Origin: Molanna angustata | Taxonomy: Eukaryota > Arthropoda > Insecta > Trichoptera > Molannidae | Direction of reading: 5' to 3' | NCBI GenBank assembly: GCA_963576475.1 | Contig: OY754967.1 | Coordinates: forward strand, 25,556,651 to 25,620,650 | Length of the DNA stretch: 64,000 nt | In this document: positions 1 through 8,559 of the stretch, piece after piece | Layout of the letters: each line of letters opens with the position of its first letter | Numbering within the stretch: position 1 is the first letter of the stretch | Translations under genes and position numbers: made by a program | Notes under the pieces: generated by a model | What the model saw: the letters and a program-made list of their open reading frames with translations, nothing else | What the model was told of the DNA's origin: nothing | The model's database searches: none

Positions 1-138
1 ATTCACAATTAAAAAAAAATTGAGTATAAAAGTTTTGTAGGCCTGTAACTATTTATATATTCTGAAAATTTGGGCTCAGTAAATTGAGCGTATCAAAAGT
101 TATAAGGGGGGGACGGACACACGTACACACACACCACA

Positions 139-171
<33 letters not shown>

Positions 172-345
172 CACACACACAAAACTCACATAAAATGTTC
201 TACTCCGAATTCTGAGTAAATCCATGCATGGGAACATATATGCTGTGAGGCCTCTAGTTGGTGTTATTAGCATGCAAAAAGTCCACTACACCATACAAAA
301 TTTTCCTTCGTACACGCATCTTGGCTTAATAATGTCGATTCATTA
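1..345 (-). mobile_element. Helentron-like family 1, partial copy (truncated by window edge)
   Basis: Read on the minus strand this matches the 5' half of the family 1 element seen at 349-1,400, 48,561-49,559 and 53,132-54,169: the stretch around the 'GAGGCCT' and 'ATATATGTTCC' motifs, a (TG)n run (120-180 on this strand as AC), then the 'CCCCCTTATAACTTTTGAT' segment. It abuts the CTAG end of the next copy, so the two minus-strand copies lie end to end. No coding capacity is seen; open frames here come from the dinucleotide run. Confidence 0.6.
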
Positions 346-1400
346 CTAGTTGCATGTAACACATGAGATCCAACTGTCGATAGCGATAGTATGTATAGTT
401 GAAGAATATGTACCAAACTATAAACCCATAAATACAAATTATTGAATATTTTCAGATATTTTGTTTTCTATACAACATATGTAGGTATGTATGTCAAGAT
501 AGGATAGTATGGAGGAAGATCCTTTTTTCCTACCCAGAATATGAAAATAGCATGATGGTATGTATGTATGTTTGGAGATGAAGTATCAAACTATTAAGTC
601 TTCCTACATATTGTGTATAGGCGACTGCCATACAAAATGTATGAAGCGATGTCGTCACTAAATTCAATTTTAAAAAAAAAGGTTAAAAAAAAATTGAGAT
701 CTTCTGCTACAATTTAAATATTTTTTATAGAAAATTAAATTATCTAGTTGGGGTGTTTCGGCTTTTTTCAATAATTGTAAAAGTTTTGGAAATATAGGCA
801 GTTAAACTCATAAATTTATAATAAAAAAAATATTTTTCTTAATAAAAAATGTTTGAGAAACCCTGGAATTTTTTTGAAAAAACTAATTTGAGATTTTGTA
901 TTTTTCTATATTTGTACAAATTTTCAGCGTCCTAGCTTTTATGGTTTCTGAGATATATGGAAAAATAACGTAAAAATTCAAAAGTTGATAACCCCTGATT
1001 AAAACAAAAATTCGAAATTCTGAGTATAAAAGTTTTGTAAGCCTATAACTGTTTATATATTCTTAAATTTTGGGCTCTGTAAATTGAGCGGATCAAAAGT
1101 TATAAGGGGGGGACGGACACACAGACACACACACAGACACACAGACACACACACAGACACACGAAATGTTCTACTCCGAATTCTGAGTAAATCCGTGTAT
1201 GGAACATATATGCTGCGAAGCCTTTAAGTTGGTGTTTTTTGACTTCAAAGTTGGAAAAGCCGTGAAAAAAGTAGACCTCTGCATACAATTCTCGCGTATC
1301 CTGGCTTGATACATTGTCGATATGTTAAGAGAACTAAGTTCTCCTGAACAAATCGACAGTTGGAAGAGAATTGAATTCTTATGAACGAATCGACAGTTGG
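346..1400 (-). mobile_element. Helentron/DINE-like non-autonomous element, family 1, near-complete copy
   Basis: About 1 kb. On the minus strand it begins with TCCAACTGTCGA (end at 1,400, and again at 1,363 because the 5' end is locally duplicated), contains a (TG)n tract, then the reverse complement TCGACAGTTGGA, a CATGT-GTT-ACATG hairpin and a final CTAG followed by T. A terminal repeat at the 5' end whose partner lies inside the 3' end, next to a hairpin, is the published layout of Helentron-related non-autonomous elements. No Rep/helicase coding sequence is present, so mobility would depend on a partner elsewhere. The clade assignment is inference. Confidence 0.6.
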
Positions 1401-2269
1401 ATTATTGTAGTAAATAAAATGTTCTATTACCAGTTGAATTCGATAAATCAACTTTGTTGATAGAAATACTAAAATAATACTCGGGATTGTTTGTGTTGAA
1501 TAGTTCCAAATGTTTTACAAAATCGTTACAATATATTCAGGCAGAATTTCAACTAAACGCAGAATGTGACTGTGTGCTTAAAAGAAGGCTATGTATTTGG
1601 ATATTGGTAGGAGGTCATAGGGGCTGGTCTTGTGTAGAATGGCTTTGATTGGTAAAATTGCTGGAAAGTTATTTAACTATATTTTTTACTCTCTGTATTC
1701 GTTGCATATTCATTAGATTTCGTTGAATACAAATAATACATTTCCCAAAGAACTGATGCATTTGTTTTGTTTGCTGGATTTTTGAGTCCCCTTTGTTTTG
1801 CTGGTGGAATATCTTAATCATTATTCTTCGAGAAAGCTTCAATCCTATTGTTAAAAAGTTTCTGTTTCAGTATTATTATTGAGAATAATGGTTCCGTCTC
1901 GGAAAAAGAAGTTGGTTATTTTTTTGTACCATTTTCTCTATAAATTCCGACTTTTACCCAGCCAGCAGCGTTGTGAATGTCCAAAGACCGGTCATATAAT
2001 AAATACACTTCTGTTCAAATTGGGGATAATTCACTTCAATGAAATTTTGGACATTATAATTTCGATTCAATTTTTTTATGTTAGAAATGTGTCGTCCTAC
2101 ATAGAATTGAATTTCATTGCAACGATTATTTCAAATGAACGAAAAGTAAGTTTTTTAAATAGGTATATTTTTATGTTTAGACATAAGTATTATGTTCCTA
2201 ATATTTTATTTTTAATTAACTTATCAATAGGTAGTCTGGGAATGAAATAAACATTTGAATTATACAATC
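1401..2269. other. AT-rich, no gene recognised
   Basis: No recognisable gene. A plus-strand open frame (1,879-2,250, 123 codons) has a low-complexity, I/F/L/N-rich composition typical of translated AT-rich DNA and has no recognisable motif, so I do not call it. Confidence 0.5.
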
Positions 2270-2340
2270 ACAATACATACTATCACGCTATGTTATTCAT
2301 GGGGTAGGCAATGAGAATCGAACGCCATGTTATTCTTTTA
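2270..2340 (-). mobile_element. LINE 3'-end fragment (TACA-tailed family)
   Basis: A short match on the minus strand to the 3' tail shared by the LINE ends at 39,245-39,660 and 56,219-56,845: 'AGCGCCATG/ATTCTC' followed by a CTACCCC-like pentamer region, 'CATGGCGTGATAG' and a TATG-rich tail. Only the untranslated end is left. Confidence 0.5.
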
Positions 2341-2990
2341 TGAAAATAACATAATATTTTAGGTAGACATAATATTTTTGGTTGTTGGTTATATTTTTCA
2401 ATAAAATATTGAAACAAAAAAAAAACTAAATTAAAATAAGTTTACAAACATATAGATGCTTCGCAAAGATAGGAGATTTAAAAAATATGCGTGGTCACAA
2501 GAATAACATTTATAGTTATGATTTTGTGCTATAGTTTTCACTAGTTAGTTATAATCTCACCTATGTATTTTGCCTTAGAAAATTTGTATTGTCTCGGAGA
2601 GAATGGAAAGGTCCTATTTTCTCTTTCATATAGTTTCAGAAGTGTTCAAATAAGCGTAGTTGGAGCATCTTGAATCCTTTCTGAGCCTTGCAAGATTTAT
2701 GACGCTCATAATATCGTGAGAAGCTTTTCTGTGTTAAGGACTTGAGTCCTGTGTGGTTCACGCAATATATGGTGTTAATTTCTCATATCATGTTTTGCTT
2801 TATTGCCCCGACAGCATGAACATAGTTACCAAACAATGTTTTTCATTTTTAAAACATCATTAAAATATAACGAAGTTGTGTAAAATTATTTTTATTTTAC
2901 CTGTAATATGAATGCATATTGCTTTATCTTAATAATTTTTATTCACATTGCTATAGACTCAATTTATTTAAATTTATATTGATTGATTAT

Positions 2991-3493
2991 ACGAGTGGGT
3001 TCCAAGACACCCCACAAATTATTAAAATTTTGTGTGGAATATTTTCAGCACTTTCATGAAATGATTTTGTTAAATTATTTTTTGATTGAAATATTTTATT
3101 ATGAAAACTTGATAATTATTAAATGCTAGTTTATGAAAGTGATGTGCCTGTTACCAAGTTTCCTGAGCAAGGGGTAACTTTGAAGTGTTAAACTGTTAAA
3201 AAAATGAGAAGCACTGATCAGATATCTTTCAAAATCTAATGAGCTCTATGCTACTATTAGATATTACAAAATTTCAAAACAATCGAATGAGTACTATAGT
3301 CTATAATATGATAAAGATAAATAAACACCGCCGTACATATCACATAGTACACAACACACACACAGATACATTGTGATGAAACTTTCAGAATACAATCTCA
3401 GCATGATACTTGTTGATGATTTGCAATAAAAAAAACGTTAAAAATTACGAATTCATAACTACTCACTATATCCCCTTGGGGTAGTGAGGAGTA
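2991..3493 (+). mobile_element. Helentron-like non-autonomous element, family A
   Basis: Begins with the ACGAGTGGGTT head that recurs at about ten places in the window and ends with a strong two-step hairpin CTCACTA-TAT-CCCC-TT-GGGG-TAGTGAG (3,462-3,488) followed by GAGT. The interior contains a short (AC)n run and is shared with the copies at 36,965-37,365 (plus) and 41,221-41,787 (minus). No coding sequence. Boundaries were set from where the three copies stop matching. Confidence 0.6.
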
Positions 3494-3499
3494 AAAAAT

Positions 3500-4030
3500 T
3501 AATTTATAATGGAAATTATGAAACATGATTCATAAAAGTGATCGCACATAAGGTCTCCAATATTTATTATTTCAAATATGATTCACTTATTAAATATATT
3601 AAAAAAGTGAATCATACATTTTGCTAGTGGTTTTTGGAGTTTGTATTTGTATGTTCAAATTTTCAATAAAATTGTGTACATTTTTCTTCTTCCTTGAATT
3701 TGTTTTTTTTTGTTTGCATAATATTTTGTTTTTTATTTGGCTTTTACAAATGAATTACGCGGGAACACAACGACGAGGTGGATTTTTTTTTGTATTTTAT
3801 TCAGGCCATTAAAAAGATGTTTTCGCTAAGTTGGTCTTGAATTATGTTTTTTTCGACTTGCCTGGGAAATATCACACCTTTCATTTTCTTTTCTTATTAA
3901 AGAAATAGACGCTCGATTAAGAAGAGCAACCTTGTTTATACATGAATAATGTATTTTTTTGAAGTTTTTCTTTAGAAAAATCGACGGTTGTAAGCACCAA
4001 ATATTTTTTTTATGAAAATAAGAACTTTTT
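3500..4030. other. AT-rich spacer, no feature recognised
   Basis: Contains T-rich stretches and spurious short frames only. Nothing else seen. Confidence 0.4.
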
Positions 4031-4031
4031 T

Positions 4032-4422
4032 TTGACAAATTTTTAACATCTCAATAGAAACGAATTTGGAATATTATAGAAGAACCATGGGAACTCAAGT
4101 TACCTACAGGGCTTACGACCTGTCATCGGCTGGTTTACGTGATCACTTAATGCGCTTGCGCAACGTTCACCAATTATGCCTCCTTATTGAGTTCTCTTAT
4201 CAATGCAATTTTGAAATTACTATATATTTTAATAATGAGAAACAGATCGTTTCAAGATAAGCTGTTTTTACCATCGTCATCTATGATGTAACGAAGAAAC
4301 CTTTTTGTAACGCCATCTATTGAGAAGTTGATTTTTTTGTAAACAATGAATACAACAGTCCTTATACATGGGGTGAGTGTGTTCTCGCACAGATATCACC
4401 CTTGAACTGCGCCAGAAATATT
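4032..4422 (+). mobile_element. Family F foldback-like element
   Basis: Carries the family F core: 'ATCTCAATAGA.ACGAA', 'GACCTGTCATCGGCTGG', 'GTGATCAC', 'GCGCTTGCGCAACGTTCACC' and 'CGCCATCTATTGAGA', then a terminal hairpin GGGTGA...TCACCC (about 4,374-4,404) and TGCGCCAGA. The same landmarks recur, in either orientation, at 8.0, 11.2, 22.6, 35.8, 38.4, 45.4 and 61.1 kb. Short open frames inside the element are conserved only because the DNA is conserved; they lack protein-like features. Confidence 0.65.
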
Positions 4423-4785
4423 ATTTAATTTTAGCTTGTTTATTTCAAATAAGAACGTTTAAAGTCACCTTTAAAATATTTGTGAGATTTCGTGATATTT
4501 TTTATAAAATGATATTTAATTTTCTCCATGTAAATCACACCAAACTGATATAAGAAAAGTTTTACTTTTAGTTGAAGGTTCATTTTGTTGTGGAATGAGA
4601 TGTATTTTATTTGTGGAATGAGATGTTTGAACAAACTTTTTTACACCCATTTCTTTAACTTCACTTGACGTTCTGAAGTGGAAATTTGCTAAAGATTTTT
4701 AACTATCTCGACCAGTTAGAGATTGTTTATGTAGTTAGGTATACAAATATACGTAGGTACATATCATCACGCCATGTGCCTAAAG
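4423..4785. other. AT-rich spacer ending in a LINE 3' tail fragment
   Basis: No gene is seen in most of the stretch. At 4,755-4,783 the minus strand carries the 'CATGGCGTGATGATATGTAC' LINE tail signature, so a fragment of that LINE family abuts the minisatellite that follows. Confidence 0.4.
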
Positions 4786-4787
4786 GT

Positions 4788-5702
4788 AGCGGTTCGCGCT
4801 GCGACAGTGACCGGAGATATAGAGACCAGAGATATAGAGATTTGAGATATAGAGATCGAAGATATAGGGATCGGAGATATAGAGATCGGAGATATAGATA
4901 CCGGAGATGAGACCGGGGATATAGAGAACGGATAAATAGAGACCGGAGATATAGAGATCGGGGATATATAGATACCGGAGATGAGACCGGGGATATAGAG
5001 AACGGATAAATAGAGACCGGAGATATAGAGATCGGAGATATATAGATACCGGAGATGAGACCGGGGATATAGAGAACGGATAAATAGAGACCGGAGATAT
5101 AGAGATCGGAGATATAGATACCGGAGATGAGACCGGGGATATAGAGAACGGATAAATAGAGACCGGAGATATAGAGACCGGATAAATAGAGACCGGAGAT
5201 ATAGAGATCGGAGATATAGATACCGGAGATATAGATACCGGAGATGAGACCGGGGATATAGAGAACGGATAAATAGAGACCGGAGATATAGAGATCGGAG
5301 ATATAGATACCGGAGATGAGACCGGGGATATAGAGAACGGATAAATAGAGACCGGAGATATAGAGATCGGAGATATAGATACCGGAGATGAGACCGGGGA
5401 TATAGAGAACGGATAAATAGAGACCGAAGATATAGAGATCGGAGATATAGATACCGGAGATGAGACCGGGGATATAGAGAACGGATAAATATAGACCGGA
5501 GATATAGAGACCGGATATATAGAGACCTGAGATATAGAGATCGGAGATATAGATACCGGAGATGAGACCGGGGATATAGAGACCGGAGATATAGAGACCG
5601 GAAATATAGAGACCGGAGATATAGAGACCGGAGACAGAGACAGGAAACCAAGCTATAAAATGGTCTCGGTCTCGGTCTCCGCTCTGTGTTGTGGCGCGAA
5701 CC
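4788..5702. repeat. 15-bp minisatellite (GAGATATAGA-type) bracketed by an inverted repeat
   Basis: Roughly 55 units of a 15-bp motif, variants of GAGATATAGAGACCG, fill 4,815-5,645. They are organised in a higher-order unit of about 73-75 bp with a GATGAGACCGGGG variant once per unit. The block is bracketed by GCGGTTCGCGC (4,789-4,799) and its reverse complement GCGCGAACCGC (5,691-5,701), so it looks like the expanded interior of a small inverted-repeat element. Because the unit is a multiple of three, long frames of YISGLYI/RSLYLR repeats open in several phases of the minus strand; I regard them as translation of repeat DNA, not genes. Confidence 0.85.
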
Positions 5703-5809
5703 GCAAGCTTTACGGTGTAGTTAGAGATAACCAAACGTCACACATCTCTATCCTTGCAAATGTCCATGTCTTCTTCTACATTCATGCATCGTCTGACATG
5801 CGGGTTCGG

Positions 5810-5976
5810 ATCGAGTGGTGAGGATGGCAGCGGATGGGGAGATAACAAATGGCAGACCCCCTGGAAGACCACCCAAGCGCTGGAAGGATAGCTGGACGTC
5901 CACCTCACAAGAGCAGGCTCCGAGAATAACAGGACACAGTCCTAACTAAAGCAGAAGAAGAAGAAGATTGATGGGG
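5810..5976 (+). pseudogene. LINE ORF2 C-terminal remnant with (GAA)n tail
   Basis: The plus strand reads ...ARMADGEITN followed by GRPPGRPPKRWKDSW, then runs into a GAAGAAGAAGAAG tail. A G-R-P-x-x-R-W box close to the C-terminus is common to several insect non-LTR retrotransposon clades, and the simple-repeat tail marks the 3' end. No reverse transcriptase domain remains, so this is a 5'-truncated dead copy. Clade not assigned. Confidence 0.6.
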
Positions 5977-6470
5977 CTGTTTATTCTCCCTTTGGTTATT
6001 ATTATTTGCCAGTTCTTTGATTATAACAACTACCATTACATGCAGATAACATCTTTAATTATAATACATAATACGAGTATTTAAACATCCATAAAAATAT
6101 TAACAAGCCATATTGTGTGTTAAGGCAAATAAAATTTATTTTGGGTTTGGTACTCTTATACAGTTTAGTTTTCCATTCCATTCCGCCATGACCGTATATC
6201 ATTCTCATCTCATGTTTGCTCTACTCACGCATTAAAATACGATTAGGAAATACGCCTCTAATTTATTACGCGGAAAAACGATTCTTTAATGTCGTAGAAA
6301 AATATATGGATATAAAAGAAAAAAAAATTGGATAAGTTATTAAAATGAATGTATATAAATTTATACTTTGTAATTTAATTATGTTTTGATAGCTTCACAC
6401 GGTTTCCTTTGTAAGGGTTTTCTTCATACGATAATGCATTAAGAAAACTTAAGAATAAGATTAAGATTAT
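5977..6470. other. AT-rich spacer
   Basis: No gene, RNA or repeat structure recognised. Confidence 0.4.
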
Positions 6471-6595
6471 TCATCATCATCATCATAAGCTCGATTAGCT
6501 CTCGGTGGGCTTTGACTGAATCCATCAGTCTCGTCCATTCTTGACTTTCTGTGGCCTTTGTTTTCCAATTCCTGATTTGCAAAGTGGAAAAATAA
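6471..6595 (-). pseudogene. LINE C-terminal remnant with (ATG)n tail
   Basis: On the minus strand: QIRNWKTKATESQEWTRLMD, then VKAHREL, then a (TGA/ATG)n tail at 6,473-6,484. A W-x3-A-x3-W box before an EA/KAH-x-GL/REL end and a trinucleotide tail are the landmarks of the 3' end of one insect non-LTR group also seen at 52.8 kb and 62.3 kb here. Only about 40 codons remain. Confidence 0.5.
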
Positions 6596-6968
6596 TTATT
6601 ATGATTTCCAAAAAAATGGAAAATGGATGGGATGCGACGGGGAGAAAGATAAAGAAATTATAGGTATGTGGATAAGAACTTCAGAAGCTTCATGAAAACC
6701 ATTAAGTTAGGAGCTTATCTTATACCATTGGATAATTGGCAATAGGGGATAACCAGTGACAAATGTGCAGTTGTACATTACTTTGGTAAAGGAACCACGA
6801 CACATGTGTGTATCCTCACACATCAGTCTCTTTTCACCAAAAACTATAATTTATTATGTCAAATTATATTTAATCACAATAAAAAGTTTTCACGTTTCAT
6901 TTCACATTTTCACATCAATTGTATTATTTATCAGATTGATATCGCAGTAAAAAAAACTATACCCTTCA

Positions 6969-7140
6969 GGGGGGCAAGTCTGGTCCAACCGGCGAAATCA
7001 AAACCCTCGTGATTACCCATATCATGGATATAATTATCATATGGAGTACTATGACATCTAAAGATATTATAGAACTCCATATAATAATTATATTCATGGT
7101 ATGGGTAATCGTGAGGGTTTTGATTTCGCCGGTTGGACCA
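6969..7140. mobile_element. Long-TIR MITE (GGGGGCAAGTCTGG family), right end truncated
   Basis: Left arm GGGGGGCAAGTCTGGTCC..., then GGCGAAATCAAAACCC and CATATCATGGATATAATTAT; the right arm is its reverse complement and stops at GGTTGGACCA instead of reaching CTTGCCCCC. Intact relatives lie at 62,694-62,877 (184 bp) and 43,148-43,534 (with an insertion). The transcript could fold into one long hairpin. There is no coding sequence; long frames crossing it on both strands are a by-product of the palindrome. Confidence 0.8.
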
Positions 7141-7304
7141 GTTGGACCAGGAATATCAGGAATCGAATTCGGGACTTGTGGAGTAGTAGTCAATGTCTCG
7201 CTACTTCCAACTCCATATTTCCCGATACTTTCACAGAACGCTTTAATAAACAAAATAAAAATGCGTAGTACGAACACAAGGTCGTAGATTGGCAACCTCG
7301 GTAC
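7140..7304 (-). other. Open frame with signal-peptide-like start (uncertain exon or chance)
   Basis: A minus-strand ATG at 7,304 in a favourable context (CACCATGG) opens MVPRLPIYDLVFVLRIFILF, a short basic start plus a hydrophobic run that resembles a signal peptide, then a polar stretch (IGKYGVGSSETL, TTTPQVPNSIPD) before the frame enters the neighbouring MITE arm at 7,140. The composition is less low-complexity than other frames here. I see no splice donor I trust, no homologue I recognise and no poly(A) signal. It may be a terminal or partial exon or just chance. Confidence 0.15.
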
Positions 7305-7424
7305 CATGGTGAAATAAAAAATAAGCAACCATCTGACGATTGTTGTCAATTTTTTAGGAGTAGGTAGGTACCTCCCTAGTTTTAAAAAAAATGGTTTCCA
7401 TATATATTAAAATAGACAAAAAAA

Positions 7425-7495
7425 TGCATCGGCCGGGAATCGAACCCGGGTCGCCCGCGTGGCAGGCGAGCATTCTACCACTGAACCACCGATGC
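7425..7495 (-). tRNA. tRNA-Gly(GCC)
   Basis: 71 nt on the minus strand, starting GCATCGG and ending CCGATGC plus discriminator A. The acceptor arms pair perfectly. The D arm (TGGTTCAGTGGTAGAATG, the pol III A box), anticodon loop CTGCCAC with anticodon GCC, and T arm GGTTCGATTCC (B box) are all present. A run of seven A on this strand (7,418-7,424), i.e. seven T after the gene, is a good pol III terminator. No intron. It is identical over the whole gene, as far as I can read, to the copies at 12,216 and 15,776; flanks differ, so these are dispersed copies and not one recent large duplication. Confidence 0.97.
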
Positions 7496-7689
7496 TTGTG
7501 TTTAGGCACTACTTTAAGAGTATTTTTGAAACAATTTAATACATAATTCGTTAATACCCATACCGACGGTATATACAAATGTGAATATTTCACTCTATAA
7601 AAATAACATTCACATCAATGAAACATACACACTTAAGGAATTATAGAATTAGTGGGTATTATAATATATATATTATCTAACATTGTCGA

Positions 7690-7835
7690 CAATTGTGATC
7701 GCTGTCTTCTTCTCTTCTTTTTCTTCTTCGTCTGCACTTCTTCGTCCAGTATTGGACATTGGCCTCCCCCAGAGACCCTAACCTGGGCCTACCGCATGCA
7801 TCCGTCTCCAGCCACTCGTCAAATATCATCATTGT
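7690..7835 (-). pseudogene. LINE C-terminal remnant
   Basis: On the minus strand the frame reads GRPRLGSLGEANVQYWTKKC and then runs into a GAAGAAG/AAGAAG tail. The L-G-E-A-x-V-Q-x-W box is the final box of an insect non-LTR retrotransposon ORF also visible at 23.1 kb (EENYIQHWTDEG) and 51.4 kb. Everything upstream (reverse transcriptase, endonuclease) has been lost. Confidence 0.5.
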
Positions 7836-7999
7836 TTGGACCTTTCAACGCTTTCAAATTTTTGCATTGCTTTTGGTATTAAAATTTCGTTTATTCTTAT
7901 TATGTGATTTGTTTTATAGATTCTTTGTACTTTATTATGTATGCTGCTGCGTTCCTAAACACAAGCATCCAGATTAAATTAGGAAAGGAAACATTATGT

Positions 8000-8497
8000 A
8001 TATAATCGAATATTTTTATTATTGCATATGCGCAAACATTGGATTTTTTCCCTGTCGGGAGTCAAAGATATTTTTTAACAGATTTTTAATTATCTCAATA
8101 GAGACGAAGTTGGAATATTTATTATAGGAGAACCGGGAAATCAAGGCACCTACAGGGCTAACGACCTGTCATCGGCTGGCTTACGTGATCACTTTATGCG
8201 CTTGCGCAACGTTCACCAATTATGCCTTTTAATGAGATCCCTATCAATTCAATTTTGAAAGTTCTATATATTGTAATACTGAAATTCTTTTCGCTTGAAA
8301 ATAAGGAATTTTTACTACAGCCATCTATGGGTGAAATTATGAACAACAATCTTATTATTTTTATTTATTTTGTTGGAACGCCATCTATTGAGAGAATTGG
8401 TTTTTTGTAAATAATGAAAGCTACAATTCTTATATCTGAGGTGACAATGCATTTTTCGCATAGAAGTCACCCCTGAATTGCGCCAGACTTATAAGGT
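8000..8497 (+). mobile_element. Family F foldback-like element, most complete copy
   Basis: Starts with the TIR-like segment GCATATGCGCAAACATTGG ... CCCTGTCGGGAGTCAAAG, then the core (GACGAAGTTGGAATATT, GACCTGTCATCGGCTGG, GCGCTTGCGCAACG, CGCCATCTATTGAGAG) and the 3' hairpin GGTGAC-AATGC...GCATAGAA-GTCACC before CCTGAATTGCGCCAGACTTATAAGG. A second, inverted copy of the last 57 nt follows at once (see the palindrome entry). The minus copy at 11,202-11,566 is almost identical over 360 bp. A 62-codon frame common to both is a passenger of DNA conservation. Confidence 0.7.
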
Positions 8498-8554
8498 CCT
8501 TATAAGTCTGGCGCAATTCAGGGGTGACTTCTATGCGAAAAATGCATTGTCACC
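8440..8554. repeat. Perfect palindrome, 57-nt arms with 1-nt centre
   Basis: 8,440-8,496 and 8,498-8,554 are exact reverse complements around a single T at 8,497. Each arm contains the 3' hairpin and GCGCCAG end of family F, so the structure is a tail-to-tail pair of family F 3' ends. Matching stops after the arms (one extra base pair at most). Confidence 0.95.
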
Positions 8555-8559
8555 TTGAT

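Noticed and set aside
1879..2250. 123-codon frame as a gene
   Set aside because: Low-complexity composition expected from AT-rich DNA, with no motif, no splice or poly(A) context.
4727..5734. Long minus-strand frames (335 and 294 codons) over the minisatellite
   Set aside because: They arise because the repeat unit is 15 bp. Two phases are open at once and the product is a pure YISGL/RSLYL repeat without start context or flanking coding signal.
8222..8410. 62-codon frame conserved at 8.2 and 11.2 kb
   Set aside because: Conserved as DNA in family F copies. Other copies (4.1, 22.7, 36 kb) lose the frame.
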